Positions 1-9,007 of a DNA stretch of 64,000 nucleotides are shown here, one piece after another; the stretch's first letter is position 1, and every line of letters begins with the position of its first letter. The translations under genes and the position numbers were made by a program. The notes below the pieces were generated by a model. That model saw only the letters and a program-made list of their open reading frames with translations. It was not told the origin of the DNA and did no database searches. The stretch spans positions 124,001 through 188,000 of the forward strand of contig NZ_FOIC01000001.1 of the NCBI RefSeq assembly GCF_900111485.1, in the 5' to 3' direction. The DNA is from Natrinema hispanicum. GTDB lineage: Archaea > Halobacteriota > Halobacteria > Halobacteriales > Natrialbaceae.

Positions 1-1152
1 CCAGTCGATGTCGACCAGTTCGTCCCACTCCATCGTATCAGCCAAGACGAGCGCCGGCACCGCAGCGACGCCGACCATCACGTAGTAGAGCAGGCCCTGA
101 TGGCCTTCGACGCCGAGGACCGTCATGCCATCGCCGCCGAACAGCGTCGTCATCCAGGCACTCGGGAGGTACGGCTCGAAGACTTTACCGAGGCCGCCGA
201 GCATCCAGAGGCCGGCCGTCGCGGCGAAGATCAGCGCCACGCGCTTGCCGCGCGGGTCGAGTTCGCCTTCTGCCTCGAGCTGTTCGCGAGCGATGGCTCG
301 AGCCTGGTCGACCTGTGGAATCTGTGGCGGGTACAGCACGTACGTCAGGAGGAACCACACCAGCGGGAGCGTCACGACGACGACCGGGAAGCCGACGAGG
401 AACCACTCGGCGAACCCGATCTCGTAGTCCAGAATGGCGTTGAGCTGACCGACGAGGATCGCGTTCGGCGGCGTGCCGATGATCGTCCCGACGCCGCCGA
501 CGCTCGCTGCGTAGGCAGTCCCCAGCAACATCGAGATCTGGATATTTGTGAAGTCGCCCGTCGAGCCGACGGCCCCACCATCGGTGGCCGTATCGGCCGC
601 GTCGGCTGCGTCAGCGTCGGGTACCGGTTCTTGCGACGACGCAAGGTCGTCGCGATCGAGCACCTGCGTGAGAATCCCGACAGCGATGGGCGTCATCATC
701 GCGGCCGTCGCGGTGTTCGAAACCCACATCGACAACACGGCGGTCACGATCATGATCGCGAGAACCAGCCGTCGCGGCGAGCTGCCCATCTTGGCGATGG
801 TGTAGAGCGCGATCCGCCGGTCGATATCGTACTTTTGAATCCCGTTCGCAAGCATAAAGCCCGCGAGGAACAGGAAGACGATGTGATCCGCGAACCCCGC
901 GAGTGCGGTGTCCATGGAGTTGTAGATGCCGGTGCCAGTCAGCAAGACAGGAATCGTCAATGCGGTGACCGCAAGCGGAAGCGTCCCGGTCACCCAGAGG
1001 AAGCCGGCGAAGAACATGGTCGCGATTGCGTACTGGCCCGCGACCGAAAGACCGGCCGGCGTGGGTGCCGCTGCGATCGCCACCATCCCGATCCCCGCAA
1101 GGAGAAATTGTACTAATCGTCTGTTTAAACCACCCAACAGTCCATGTATCAT
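1..1152 (-). CDS. DASS/SLC13-family anion:cation symporter, 3' end outside window
   Basis: The minus-strand frame is open from an ATG at 1152 to the left edge, so the C-terminus is missing (about 384 residues visible). The protein is strongly hydrophobic with many predicted membrane spans. It carries the divalent-anion symporter signature SNTATAAMMTPIA around residues 112-124, followed by a hydrophilic acidic loop rich in Ala/Asp and then more spans with GGVGTIIGTPPNAI, the hairpin-loop motif of this family. Family members import di/tricarboxylates, sulfate or phosphate with Na+; the substrate cannot be read from sequence. It is transcribed away from the small HTH gene at 1211-1456. I am confident about the family and uncertain about the substrate. 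Confidence 0.85.
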   Translation of the reverse strand, partial: MIHGLLGGLNRRLVQFLLAGIGMVAIAAAPTPAGLSVAGQYAIATMFFAGFLWVTGTLPLAVTALTIPVLLTGTGIYNSMDTALAGFADHIVFLFLAGFMLANGIQKYDIDRRIALYTIAKMGSSPRRLVLAIMIVTAVLSMWVSNTATAAMMTPIAVGILTQVLDRDDLASSQEPVPDADAADAADTATDGGAVGSTGDFTNIQISMLLGTAYAASVGGVGTIIGTPPNAILVGQLNAILDYEIGFAEWFLVGFPVVVVTLPLVWFLLTYVLYPPQIPQVDQARAIAREQLEAEGELDPRGKRVALIFAATAGLWMLGGLGKVFEPYLPSAWMTTLFGGDGMTVLGVEGHQGLLYYVMVGVAAVPALVLADTMEWDELVDIDW

Positions 1153-1210
1153 TGATACAGGCGGGAATTATCATTATTGTTCTTAAGCCCTTCTATTCGT
1201 GAACCTGTCA

Positions 1211-1456
1211 CTAGAAGTGATCGACGATCGCCCGTACCTGCTCATCGGTGAGTTCGGTGCTGTAGAGATCCAGCAACGTCTTTCGTCGCGCTCGAGACAG
1301 CGATCGATTCCCGCTCTCGAGCATCGAGACGTGTGCCTGCATGAGTTCGTCTATCTCTCGTTCGACCGCCCGCTGCTCGTATCCGGCAGCGACGCGGAGC
1401 AGTCGCCACGCAAGCGGCGTGATCCCATCCGGATCATACAGGTCCGAAGCACCCAT
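1211..1456 (-). CDS. small XRE-like helix-turn-helix protein
   Basis: This 81-residue protein starts at the ATG at 1456; a longer frame to 1543 exists, but the extra residues are Cys/Ser/Arg-rich and not protein-like. Residues about 10-60 form a helical block with the pattern of an XRE/Cro HTH (PLAWRLLRVAAGY, then QAHVSMLESGNRSLSRARR, where the second part resembles the recognition helix and following turn). The C-terminus (LTDEQVRAIVDHF) is helical. It is probably a DNA-binding regulator. Its target is unknown; the adjacent transporter is co-oriented and could be regulated by it. Confidence 0.65.
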   Translation of the reverse strand: MGASDLYDPDGITPLAWRLLRVAAGYEQRAVEREIDELMQAHVSMLESGNRSLSRARRKTLLDLYSTELTDEQVRAIVDHF

Positions 1457-1838
1457 GCATAATCCGACAGAGAAAGCATAGAAGTGTCTGTTGGAACTCA
1501 CGTCAGGAGAGCAAGTCGCTCTGCAACCTGCTTGTCGCTTCAACCTGATCGCGTTATGCTTCCACGAACGCCCTATTCGTCACATAGCCGCCGTGCGAGC
1601 GGGACTGCAGTGACTGGAAGTCGCTATTCGTTCCGCGATCGAATCCCGAGGAGCGTAAACCACGATTACCGAATTTGGGTAGCCGGTGCCAGTCACCGAT
1701 TGGACAGGGATAACACGGATTTGGAAGTCCCTCATCGCTCATTACGAAATCCGGGTGCAACGATCGCTCGAACGGATTCTCACGGCCGGACTGTAACGGC
1801 CGGCACGTTTTTTCAGCGCCTTCGCGGTAGGACTGAAT
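1457..1838. other. intergenic region without a convincing gene
   Basis: About 380 bp between the HTH gene and the SPW-repeat gene. Short open frames exist on both strands, but their translations are Arg/Ser-rich and lack haloarchaeal acidic composition. It presumably contains the divergent promoters; I see no clear hairpin or RNA gene. Confidence 0.5.
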
Positions 1839-2294
1839 ATGAGTGAGTCCACAACCAACGACCCGGCGACCGGTGACTCGTCCACCCGGCAGCGTGGCTC
1901 CGACGGGGAGAAGTGGCTGAGTGGATTCGTCTCCCTGATCGGGCTATGGATCGCCCTCTCGCCGTTCGTCTACGGGCCGGCAGCGTCCATGCTGTGGAAC
2001 GACCTGCTGGTCGGCGGTGCGATCTTCCTGCTGGCCGGCTACAACTACTACCGGCTCACCAACGCCGACGCCACCAGCACCGGCGTGATGTCACTCGTCG
2101 CCCTGCTGGGATTGTGGGTCTTCATCTCCCAGTGGGCCATCGGCGGCGAGTTCGCGATGAGCGGCCTCGAGGCCGCGTCCACCGGCCTGATCTGGAGTAA
2201 CATCCTGTCAGGCCTCGTCGCCGCAGGACTGTCGGCGTACATCGCCTACACCGGCGGCCGCGAGGTTCCACGCGGGACGGCCGCACAAACGTAA
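1839..2294 (+). CDS. SPW-repeat integral membrane protein
   Basis: This 151-residue protein has a hydrophilic N-terminus (about residues 1-27) followed by four predicted membrane helices. The first spans start with WLSGFVSLIGLWIALSPFVYG and a weaker second copy (SLVALLGLWVFISQWAIGG), the duplicated pattern of the SPW repeat family (PF03779). Function is unknown in the family; members are small membrane proteins of archaea and actinobacteria. It is separated by only 3 bp from the convergent SDR gene. The ATG at 1839 is the only reasonable start, since it precedes a typical charged N-terminus. Confidence 0.8.
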   Translation: MSESTTNDPATGDSSTRQRGSDGEKWLSGFVSLIGLWIALSPFVYGPAASMLWNDLLVGGAIFLLAGYNYYRLTNADATSTGVMSLVALLGLWVFISQWAIGGEFAMSGLEAASTGLIWSNILSGLVAAGLSAYIAYTGGREVPRGTAAQT

Positions 2295-2297
2295 CCG

Positions 2298-3275
2298 TCA
2301 CCGTCGTGGATACGGCTCGGTCCCTGCCTCGGGCGTCCGTCGCTCGAGCAACTCGAGGACGGGTTCGCTTGCGGCTAGCCGAATCCCGAGTTTCGTGAGC
2401 TGGTCTCGGAGCGTCGCTGGCACGAGCGTTCCGTACAACGAGCCAAGCAATGGAAGTGTACCGACACGGTAGTGGGTTTCTGGATCGGGAACCGTCGCAG
2501 CCGTCAGAATCGTCTCGGCGACGTCTTCGGGGTTGTTGACGAGGCGGCCACCGCCCTCGACGGCGCGAACTTGCTGGAGCACGCGGTAGAGATCGGTATA
2601 CTGCGTCGGTCTAACGACGGTCACGTCGGCGTCTGTCGCATCGATCGTCACGTCCTCGTCCGTGGACGACGGCGATCGCGCTGCCGTCGCGGCCGCGTCG
2701 AGTTCACGCAGGGCGCGATCGTAAAACGGCGTCGCGACGAGGCCGGGTTGGACGACGACGACTTCGACGTCCGACCCGACCAGTTCCTGTCTGAGCGCGT
2801 CGCTTAGCCCTGCCAGGGCCCATTTCGATGCGTTATAGCCGCCGATGCCGGCCAGCGCGAGGCGATCGGCAGCACTGGTGACGTTGATGATCCGGCCACG
2901 ACCGCGTTCGCGCATACCCGGTACCACTGCCCGTATCAACCGATGCGGGCCAAAACAGTGGACGGCGAACTGGCGCTCGAGTACGTCCGTCGGTACGTCT
3001 TCGACCGGGCCGAACTGGCCGTAGCCCGCGTTGTTGACCAGACAGTCGACACCGCCGGCTTCGTCGTGGACGCGAGCGACGACACGTTCGATGTCCGCTG
3101 GTTCGGTCAGATCGAGTGCGACGGGTTCGGCACCGCGGTCAGCCAAGTTCTCGAGGCCGTCTCGGTCGCGGTCCCGCGCGGTCGCGTAGACGTCCCATCC
3201 ATCGGCCAGCAGTGTCTGGGCCGTTTCGTAGCCGATGCCCGACGAACAGCCGGTGACGAGTGCAGTCGAAGGCAT
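2298..3275 (-). CDS. short-chain dehydrogenase/reductase (SDR)
   Basis: A 325-residue Rossmann-fold oxidoreductase. The nucleotide-binding motif TGCSSGIG is at residues about 8-15, the structural NNAG motif near 82-85, and the catalytic Ser (NVTSAAD) followed by YNASK supplies the Ser-Tyr-Lys triad. This is the classical SDR layout, and the C-terminal extension makes it longer than the usual 250 residues. Substrate is not predictable; relatives reduce or oxidise ketones, steroids or lipids with NAD(P)(H). It ends 3 bp from the convergent SPW gene and starts next to a promoter shared with nothing obvious. Confidence 0.88.
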   Translation of the reverse strand: MPSTALVTGCSSGIGYETAQTLLADGWDVYATARDRDRDGLENLADRGAEPVALDLTEPADIERVVARVHDEAGGVDCLVNNAGYGQFGPVEDVPTDVLERQFAVHCFGPHRLIRAVVPGMRERGRGRIINVTSAADRLALAGIGGYNASKWALAGLSDALRQELVGSDVEVVVVQPGLVATPFYDRALRELDAAATAARSPSSTDEDVTIDATDADVTVVRPTQYTDLYRVLQQVRAVEGGGRLVNNPEDVAETILTAATVPDPETHYRVGTLPLLGSLYGTLVPATLRDQLTKLGIRLAASEPVLELLERRTPEAGTEPYPRR

Positions 3276-3455
3276 GCGATGTGTTATGCTATCATGAGTA
3301 AAGGGCGTCCCGTCAGTAACGTCCGGAGACTGTCACGAAATACGAGACGTTTCGCGGCACCGAGGGGATGACATATCCGATGATTGGTTGTCAGTTCCGA
3401 CAGGTCCCACGACCCGTCGTGCCGATACGCCAGAACCGACTTCCAGCAGTCCGTC

Positions 3456-3923
3456 TCAGTCGTCGAACGGGTCGAAGTCATCAGGAGGACCTGCATCGTC
3501 GGGTGGTCCGGCACCGACGGGCGGACCACGCTCGCGGTCGTCCGAGTCGTCGGTAATGCCGGTCTCCTCGAGTGTCCGTTCGACGATCTCGAGGCCGTCG
3601 TCATCTTCGTCGTCATCAGTCTCGGCACGGTCGTCACGATCACTGTCGACTGGCTGGGCAGCCACTCCGGGTTCGTCATCCGAACCGCTATCGACACCAT
3701 CGTCGGTCGGATCGCTCGTGGCCGTCGCCGATTCAGGCTCATCGGCGTGCTCGCGGTCGTCTGGCGCGTTCACCCCATCCGAGCCGATCCCGGACGTCGT
3801 CGGCTCGTTGGTTGTCAGTTCCGGGGCGAACACGACCGCAAGCGCACTGAATACGAGTACTACGGTCACGATGGTGACGAAAAATGTGATCGTCGATGGA
3901 CGATCGTCACGGGAGCGAGACAT
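3456..3923 (-). CDS. membrane-anchored acidic low-complexity protein
   Basis: Start chosen at the ATG at 3923, because the residues upstream of it in the same frame (to 4124) look non-coding. The 155-residue product has a short Arg-rich cytoplasmic head, one strong membrane helix (about residues 11-32), and then a long disordered Asp/Glu/Ser/Pro-rich tail ending in GPPDDAGPPDDFDPFDD. This suggests a single-pass protein with an extracellular acidic tail, a common haloarchaeal architecture. No family is recognised. It is transcribed divergently from leuS. Confidence 0.55.
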   Translation of the reverse strand: MSRSRDDRPSTITFFVTIVTVVLVFSALAVVFAPELTTNEPTTSGIGSDGVNAPDDREHADEPESATATSDPTDDGVDSGSDDEPGVAAQPVDSDRDDRAETDDDEDDDGLEIVERTLEETGITDDSDDRERGPPVGAGPPDDAGPPDDFDPFDD

Positions 3924-4138
3924 TCGATTACTCGAGGGGAGACGATCAATTCGCTTTGTTACGTTCAGTCCACAGGACCATAGGCACTGCATTCGCGTTC
4001 CCATTCGACCGGCGTCGGGCCGCTCGAGCGGGCGGTCGACGCAGCCACCGCCGGCCATGACGCTCGGCAAGACCGTCGTCCGTGGCCGAACAATGATATA
4101 GCCGGCCAACTGAGTGACACGCAACGGATCTCCCGATA

Positions 4139-6802
4139 ATGACGAGTCATTACGATCACGCGCAGGTACAGGAGTTCTGGCAGTACGTCTGGGAGCGTGA
4201 CGACGTCTACGCGCTCGATTCCGACGCCGAGGATCCGACCTACGTCCTCGGAATGTTTCCCTACACGTCGGGGACGCTCCATATGGGTCACATTCGCAAC
4301 TACGCGATTACGGACGCTTACGCGCGCTATCGCCGGATGCAGGGCGACGACGTGCTCCACCCGATGGGCTGGGACGCCTTTGGTCTCCCCGCCGAGAACG
4401 CTGCGTTCGAGCGCAAGACCGACCCCGAGTCCTGGACGCAGGCGTGTATCCGGCGCATGCGCGAGGAACTCGAGACGATGGGCTTTGGCTACGACTGGTC
4501 GCGGGAGATCACCACTTGTGAGCCCGACTACTACCAGTGGAACCAGTGGCTGTTCGAACGCTTCTTCGAGGAAGGGCTCGTCGACTACGAGGCGGCGACG
4601 GTCAACTGGTGTCCCGACTGCGAGACGGTGTTAGCCGACGCGCAGGTCGAAGAGCGCGACGGCACCCGCGTCTGCTGGCGCTGTGAGACCCCCGTCGGTC
4701 GCCGGGAACTCGATCAGTGGTTCTTTACGATCACCGACTATGCCGAGGAACTCCACGACGGACTCGACGAGCTCGAGGGGTGGCCCGACGGCGTCCGCGA
4801 GATTCAGCGCAACTGGATCGGCCGTCAGGAGGGGGCACGGATCACGTTCGAGGTGTCCCACGAGACCGATGACACCGAACCTGTCGATGTCTTCAGCACC
4901 CGTCCGGAGACGATTTACGGCGCGACCTCACTCGTCGTCTCGCCGGGTCACGATCTGGCGCGGAAGTTGGCCGAGGAGGACGCCGAGGTCGCCGACTACG
5001 TCGAGACCGTCCGCGAACAGGACCCCGACGAGGTCGGCTTTTCGGGCATCGAAACCGATGCGACCGCGGTCCACCCGCTGACTGGCGACGAACTCCCCGT
5101 CTACGTCGCCGGCTACGTCTTAGAGGACGTCGGTACCGGGGCCGTGATGGGCGTTCCCGGCCACAACGAGCGCGATCACGCCTTCGCGCTCGAGCATGAC
5201 CTCCCGATCGAGCGCGTGATCGTTTCCGAAGGTGACAGTAACGACAGCGAACGCGACGAAACGGAACCCTACACCGGCGAGGGCACCCTCGAGGGAAGCG
5301 GCGAGTACGCCGGCCTCGACAGCGAGACGGCCCGCGAGCGACTCGTCGAAGACCACGAGGCGCTCTCCGAAGACGTCACCTACCGGCTGCGCGACTGGCT
5401 GATCTCCCGCCAGCGCTACTGGGGGACGCCGATTCCAGTCGTCCACTGCGACGACTGCGGGCCGGTGCTGGTTCCAGAAGCGGAACTTCCGGTCGAACTC
5501 CCCGAGTTCGTCCGAACGACGGGGAACCCACTGGACGCCGCCGAGGAATGGAAAGAGACGACGTGCCCGGACTGTGGCTCCCCGGCCGAGCGCGAGACGG
5601 ACACGATGGACACCTTCGTCGACTCCTCGTGGTACTTCCTGCGATTCCTCTCACCGCAGCTTGCGGACGCGCCGTTCGACACCGACCGCGCGAACGAGTG
5701 GCTCCCCGTCGATATCTATGTCGGCGGCGAGGAACACGCCATCCTCCACCTGCTCTATACACGCTTTTTCACGAAGGCGCTGGCCGATCTGGGACTGCTC
5801 GAGCACCGCGAGCCGATCGAGGAGCTCCGGAGTCAGGGAACGGTGCTGTACGACGGCGAGAAGATGTCCAGTTCGAAGGGCAACGTCGTCGCACCCGAGG
5901 AGTACGGCGCGGAGACGACGCGGCTGTTCGTCCTCTCGGCGGCCCACCCCGAACAGGACTTCGAGTGGACGGCTAACAACGTCCGCGGGGCCTACGACCT
6001 CCAGCAGACGCTCTATGGGATGGCGACCGACTTCGTCGAGGAGGCCGACACCCGCGTCGAACGCCGCGATCACGACGCGTACGTCGACCGGGAGATCGAC
6101 CGGACGATCGCCGCCGTGACCGAGGAGTACGAGCGGTTCCGGTTCCACCGTGTTGCAACCGAGATTCAGGAACTCGCACGCCTGCTCCGACGTTACCGCG
6201 CGTACGACCGGCCACACGACGAGGTCTACCGACGCGGCCTGTTGACGCTGGCTTCGCTGATCGCTCCGATGGCCCCCCACCTCGGGGAAGAGCTCTGGAA
6301 CAAACTCCGGGGTGACGGACTCGTCGTCGAAGCCGACTGGCCCGAGCCCGCGGGCGATCGATCGGCCTACCAGCTCGAGCGCCAGTTGGTCGAACGCACA
6401 CTCGAGGACGTCCGCGACATCGTCGACGTCGCCGCGATCGACGAGCCCGAGCGCATCGAACTGGTTTGCGCTCGCGAGTGGAAGTATCGGGCCGCCGAAC
6501 TGGTCGACGAGGCGAGTGCCGACGGCGACACTGATACCATCATCGAGCAGGTGCTTGCAGCCGACGACGTCGCCGCCGACCGCGAGACCGTCGGTGCGTT
6601 CGTCGGGCAACTGGTCGGCCGCGAGGACGGCGCGGAGTCCGGCCAACTGCTCGGCCCAGCCCGCGAACTCGAGGTCCTCGAGCACGCGACCTGGCTCGTC
6701 ACGGACGAGTTCGGGGCGACCGTCACCGTCCGCCGGGCCGACGCCGCCGACGAACTGGCGGCGAAAGCACGACCGGGCAAACCGGCGATCTACATCGAGT
6801 AG
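4139..6802 (+). CDS. leuS: leucyl-tRNA synthetase
   Basis: A class Ia aminoacyl-tRNA synthetase of 887 residues that charges tRNA-Leu. The HIGH signature appears as HMGH at residues 48-51 in the context PYTSGTLHMGHIRNY. The KMSKS loop is KMSSSKGN near residue 576. Two CxxC pairs (CPDC...CWRC and CDDC...CPDC) fit zinc-binding modules, and a CP1 editing domain lies between the two halves of the catalytic domain. The N-terminal layout and length resemble the bacterial type of LeuRS, which from general knowledge is what haloarchaea carry. It is monocistronic here. Confidence 0.97.
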   Translation: MTSHYDHAQVQEFWQYVWERDDVYALDSDAEDPTYVLGMFPYTSGTLHMGHIRNYAITDAYARYRRMQGDDVLHPMGWDAFGLPAENAAFERKTDPESWTQACIRRMREELETMGFGYDWSREITTCEPDYYQWNQWLFERFFEEGLVDYEAATVNWCPDCETVLADAQVEERDGTRVCWRCETPVGRRELDQWFFTITDYAEELHDGLDELEGWPDGVREIQRNWIGRQEGARITFEVSHETDDTEPVDVFSTRPETIYGATSLVVSPGHDLARKLAEEDAEVADYVETVREQDPDEVGFSGIETDATAVHPLTGDELPVYVAGYVLEDVGTGAVMGVPGHNERDHAFALEHDLPIERVIVSEGDSNDSERDETEPYTGEGTLEGSGEYAGLDSETARERLVEDHEALSEDVTYRLRDWLISRQRYWGTPIPVVHCDDCGPVLVPEAELPVELPEFVRTTGNPLDAAEEWKETTCPDCGSPAERETDTMDTFVDSSWYFLRFLSPQLADAPFDTDRANEWLPVDIYVGGEEHAILHLLYTRFFTKALADLGLLEHREPIEELRSQGTVLYDGEKMSSSKGNVVAPEEYGAETTRLFVLSAAHPEQDFEWTANNVRGAYDLQQTLYGMATDFVEEADTRVERRDHDAYVDREIDRTIAAVTEEYERFRFHRVATEIQELARLLRRYRAYDRPHDEVYRRGLLTLASLIAPMAPHLGEELWNKLRGDGLVVEADWPEPAGDRSAYQLERQLVERTLEDVRDIVDVAAIDEPERIELVCAREWKYRAAELVDEASADGDTDTIIEQVLAADDVAADRETVGAFVGQLVGREDGAESGQLLGPARELEVLEHATWLVTDEFGATVTVRRADAADELAAKARPGKPAIYIE

Positions 6803-6968
6803 CCGTCGCTGGCTATGCTCACGGCGACTCCCGTCGCACCCTCGTTCGCGTCTGAACGGCTCCAATGCAGCGGATTCGTGACTGTGACAGTCGATATCGA
6901 GACCCGGAGATGAGGCCACAGTCTCGAAAGACAGTTTTATTCCACCAGGTTTGGAAGGCCCGAATACG

Positions 6969-7262
6969 ATGGTGGAGGGTGGCGATAGCAGCGACGCACA
7001 GCCAACGAAACCGCCGAGCCAGGCGGTAATCGAAACAGTCGCCGACGCGGAAGGGATCGAGTCGGTCGAGCTCGCACCGCCGCAGTACGAATCGCTTCAT
7101 GCAGTCATCGACCCGGCAGCGCTCGACGCGCTCTTTGCCGCGCGGTCGAACGGCGCGACCAGACCGGGCGGAGCGGTCTCGTTTCCGTTCTGTGGCTACC
7201 ACGTCACCGTCGGCGACGATGGCACGGTGACGCTCGAGGAATCGGCCGACCCAGCGGACTGA
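6969..7262 (+). CDS. HalOD1 output-domain protein
   Basis: A 97-residue protein; start taken at the ATG at 6969, not the one 18 bp upstream, because the N-terminus then fits the family. The central part (SQAVIETVADAEGIE...ELAPPQYESLHAVIDPAALDAL) and the C-terminal FPFCGYHVTVGDDGTVTLE match the haloarchaeal HalOD1 output domain (PF18545). In larger proteins this domain sits behind response-regulator receivers; as a stand-alone protein its role is unknown. No operon partner is close. Confidence 0.8.
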   Translation: MVEGGDSSDAQPTKPPSQAVIETVADAEGIESVELAPPQYESLHAVIDPAALDALFAARSNGATRPGGAVSFPFCGYHVTVGDDGTVTLEESADPAD

Positions 7263-7263
7263 G

Positions 7264-7326
7264 ACGTTCCAGTCAGTTGGTGCCGGTGAGTGTGCCGAAA
7301 TCCGGTGACAGCAACTCGTATGCCAC
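7264..7326. repeat. degenerate copy of an intergenic GTCAGT/GGTGC repeat
   Basis: Just after the HalOD1 stop, this stretch contains CCAGTCAGTTGGTGCCGG followed by a tail CGGTGACAGCAACTCGTATG. The same order of words occurs around 10,186-10,250 and 12,101-12,173, where a perfect hairpin replaces the middle. I read it as a decayed member of one dispersed intergenic family. Assignment is by eye and tentative. Confidence 0.35.
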
Positions 7327-7420
7327 GGCGACTTGAGACCCGAAGCCACAGCACCGTCGATCTCGATCGAGTTCGAGGCGAACAGCAAGCATGATACGGC
7401 GGTGCTCCTAACGGTCGATA

Positions 7421-8023
7421 ATGGCAACTGCTGATGCGAGACGGCATCTCCGGGAGCAGCCGCTGGGTGTCACGGTCCTCCTGACGATCGTCGGCTACGC
7501 GCTGGTGCTCGGAACGTTCCTGCTCGACGTGCCGATCTATCCCGACCTGACGAACGCACAGGTCAATCTCCTCTCGCACGTGATTGCGGTCATCAACACG
7601 ACCGCGACGGTGGTGTTGACACTGGGCTGGTACTGGATCCGCGCCGGCGAGGTCGAGAAACATCGCTTAGCGATGGTCAGCGGCTTCGTGTTGATCCTTG
7701 GGTTCCTGGTGGTCTATCTGCTCAAGGTCGGCGGCGGTGGCACGAAGGAGTTCGTCGGCCCGCAGAACGTCTACTACGCCTACCTCGTCATGCTGGCGAT
7801 CCATATCATCCTCTCGATCGTCTCGGTGCCGGTCGTCCTTTATGCGCTGGTCCTCGGACTGAGCCATACGCCCGCCGAACTCCGGCAGACGGCCCACGCC
7901 AGGGTTGGCCGGATCGCTGCCGGCGCGTGGATCCTGAGTCTCGTTCTCGGCGTCGTCACCTACGCGATGCTCAACCACATCTTCGACTACGAGTTCGCGG
8001 CGCTGCTCGTCCCGCTCGTCTGA
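7421..8023 (+). CDS. DUF420 family membrane protein
   Basis: A 200-residue protein with about five predicted membrane helices. The helix containing LLSHVIAVINTTATVVLTLGWYWI, followed by a KHRLAMVSGFVLILGFLVVYL stretch, and a later AIHIILSIVSVPVVLYAL helix with conserved His, match DUF420 (PF04238). Members are often found near haem-copper oxidase or haem A biogenesis genes and are thought to support respiratory complex assembly, but the molecular role is not established. It stands alone, with the ThiR gene 75 bp downstream on the same strand. Confidence 0.85.
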   Translation: MATADARRHLREQPLGVTVLLTIVGYALVLGTFLLDVPIYPDLTNAQVNLLSHVIAVINTTATVVLTLGWYWIRAGEVEKHRLAMVSGFVLILGFLVVYLLKVGGGGTKEFVGPQNVYYAYLVMLAIHIILSIVSVPVVLYALVLGLSHTPAELRQTAHARVGRIAAGAWILSLVLGVVTYAMLNHIFDYEFAALLVPLV

Positions 8024-8098
8024 GCGGCTCCGGCTGGGAGCTGCGTCCCAGTAGACCAACAACTTCTCACGTCAGCCGCCCGTACCGTCGAGCAACGA

Positions 8099-8998
8099 AT
8101 GCAATTCGTCGAAGAAATCGTCGTGGACGAGTTCCTCCCCACCGTCCGGTCACTGCTGGCCGGCGACCTGCGCGATCGGGGGTTCACCCAGAGCGAGGTC
8201 GCTAATGTCCTCGGGATCAGCCAGAGCGCCGTCTCGAAGTACGCCCACGGCGACGTGACCGTCAACGATCGCATCGCCACCGACGACCGCGTCCAAGAGC
8301 TCGTCGAGCAACTCGGGACAGGGCTGGCTGCCGAAGAGATCTCTCCCGTCCAAGCGCTGATCGAACTCGAGGTACTGATCCGTGAACTCGAGGCCGGCGG
8401 TGACCTGCTCGCCCAACTCCACGAGGAGGCCGTCCCGGAACTGGCCGACCACGGCTCGAGCTTTCGCGTCCACGACCCCGAAAGCGACCTGCGAACCAGC
8501 GAGCGAGTGCTCTCGTCACTCCGGCGCGGGCTGCGCATCCTCGAGACGGCGAGTGGCTTTACAGCGCTCATCCCTGCCGTCGGCGCGAACCTCGTCGCCT
8601 GCACGCCCGACGCCGAGGACGTCGACGACGTTGCGGGCGTGCCGGGTCGGATCTTCGACGTGAAAGGGCGGGCGACCGTCCCCGCAGATCCCGAGTTCGG
8701 CGTCTCAGAACACGTTGCAAGCGTGTTGCTGGCTGCACGTCGCCACGGCGCAGATGTGTCGGCTGGGATCAACATCACCTACGATCCGGAACTGATCGAC
8801 GAACTGGCCGCACAGGGCCACGTCGCGGCCGAGTTCGACGAATCCGACGACGTCGCCTCGAGTGTCGGCGCGGCGATCGAAGACGACCCGGCGGCGACGG
8901 TGCTCTACCAGACCGGCGGGATAGGGATCGAACCACTGATCTACGTGCTCGGTACCGACGCGGAGTCGGTCGCAGACACGGTCCGATCGCTGGTCTAA
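8099..8998 (+). CDS. HTH-ThiN thiamine biosynthesis regulator (ThiR type)
   Basis: A 299-residue protein with an N-terminal helix-turn-helix (residues about 28-50, FTQSEVANVLGISQSAVSKY) and a C-terminal ThiN-like domain (thiamine-phosphate synthase fold, from about residue 125; motifs GFTALIPAVGANL, GRIFDVKGR and YQTGGIGIEPLIYVLG). In archaea, stand-alone HTH-ThiN proteins act as thiamine-phosphate-responsive repressors (ThiR), whereas ThiD-ThiN fusions are enzymes; the HTH here favours the regulator. The Thi4 operon 2-3 kb downstream is a likely target and has a palindrome at its start site. The methyltransferase gene follows after 9 bp, suggesting cotranscription. Confidence 0.85.
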   Translation: MQFVEEIVVDEFLPTVRSLLAGDLRDRGFTQSEVANVLGISQSAVSKYAHGDVTVNDRIATDDRVQELVEQLGTGLAAEEISPVQALIELEVLIRELEAGGDLLAQLHEEAVPELADHGSSFRVHDPESDLRTSERVLSSLRRGLRILETASGFTALIPAVGANLVACTPDAEDVDDVAGVPGRIFDVKGRATVPADPEFGVSEHVASVLLAARRHGADVSAGINITYDPELIDELAAQGHVAAEFDESDDVASSVGAAIEDDPAATVLYQTGGIGIEPLIYVLGTDAESVADTVRSLV

Positions 8999-9007
8999 TC
9001 GCCCACG

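Noticed and set aside
100-1116. 338-codon plus-strand frame
   Set aside because: Antisense to the transporter gene; the minus-strand product has membrane spans and family motifs.
5651-6919. 422-codon frame antisense to leuS
   Set aside because: The sense strand encodes a complete leucyl-tRNA synthetase; the antisense product lacks family features.
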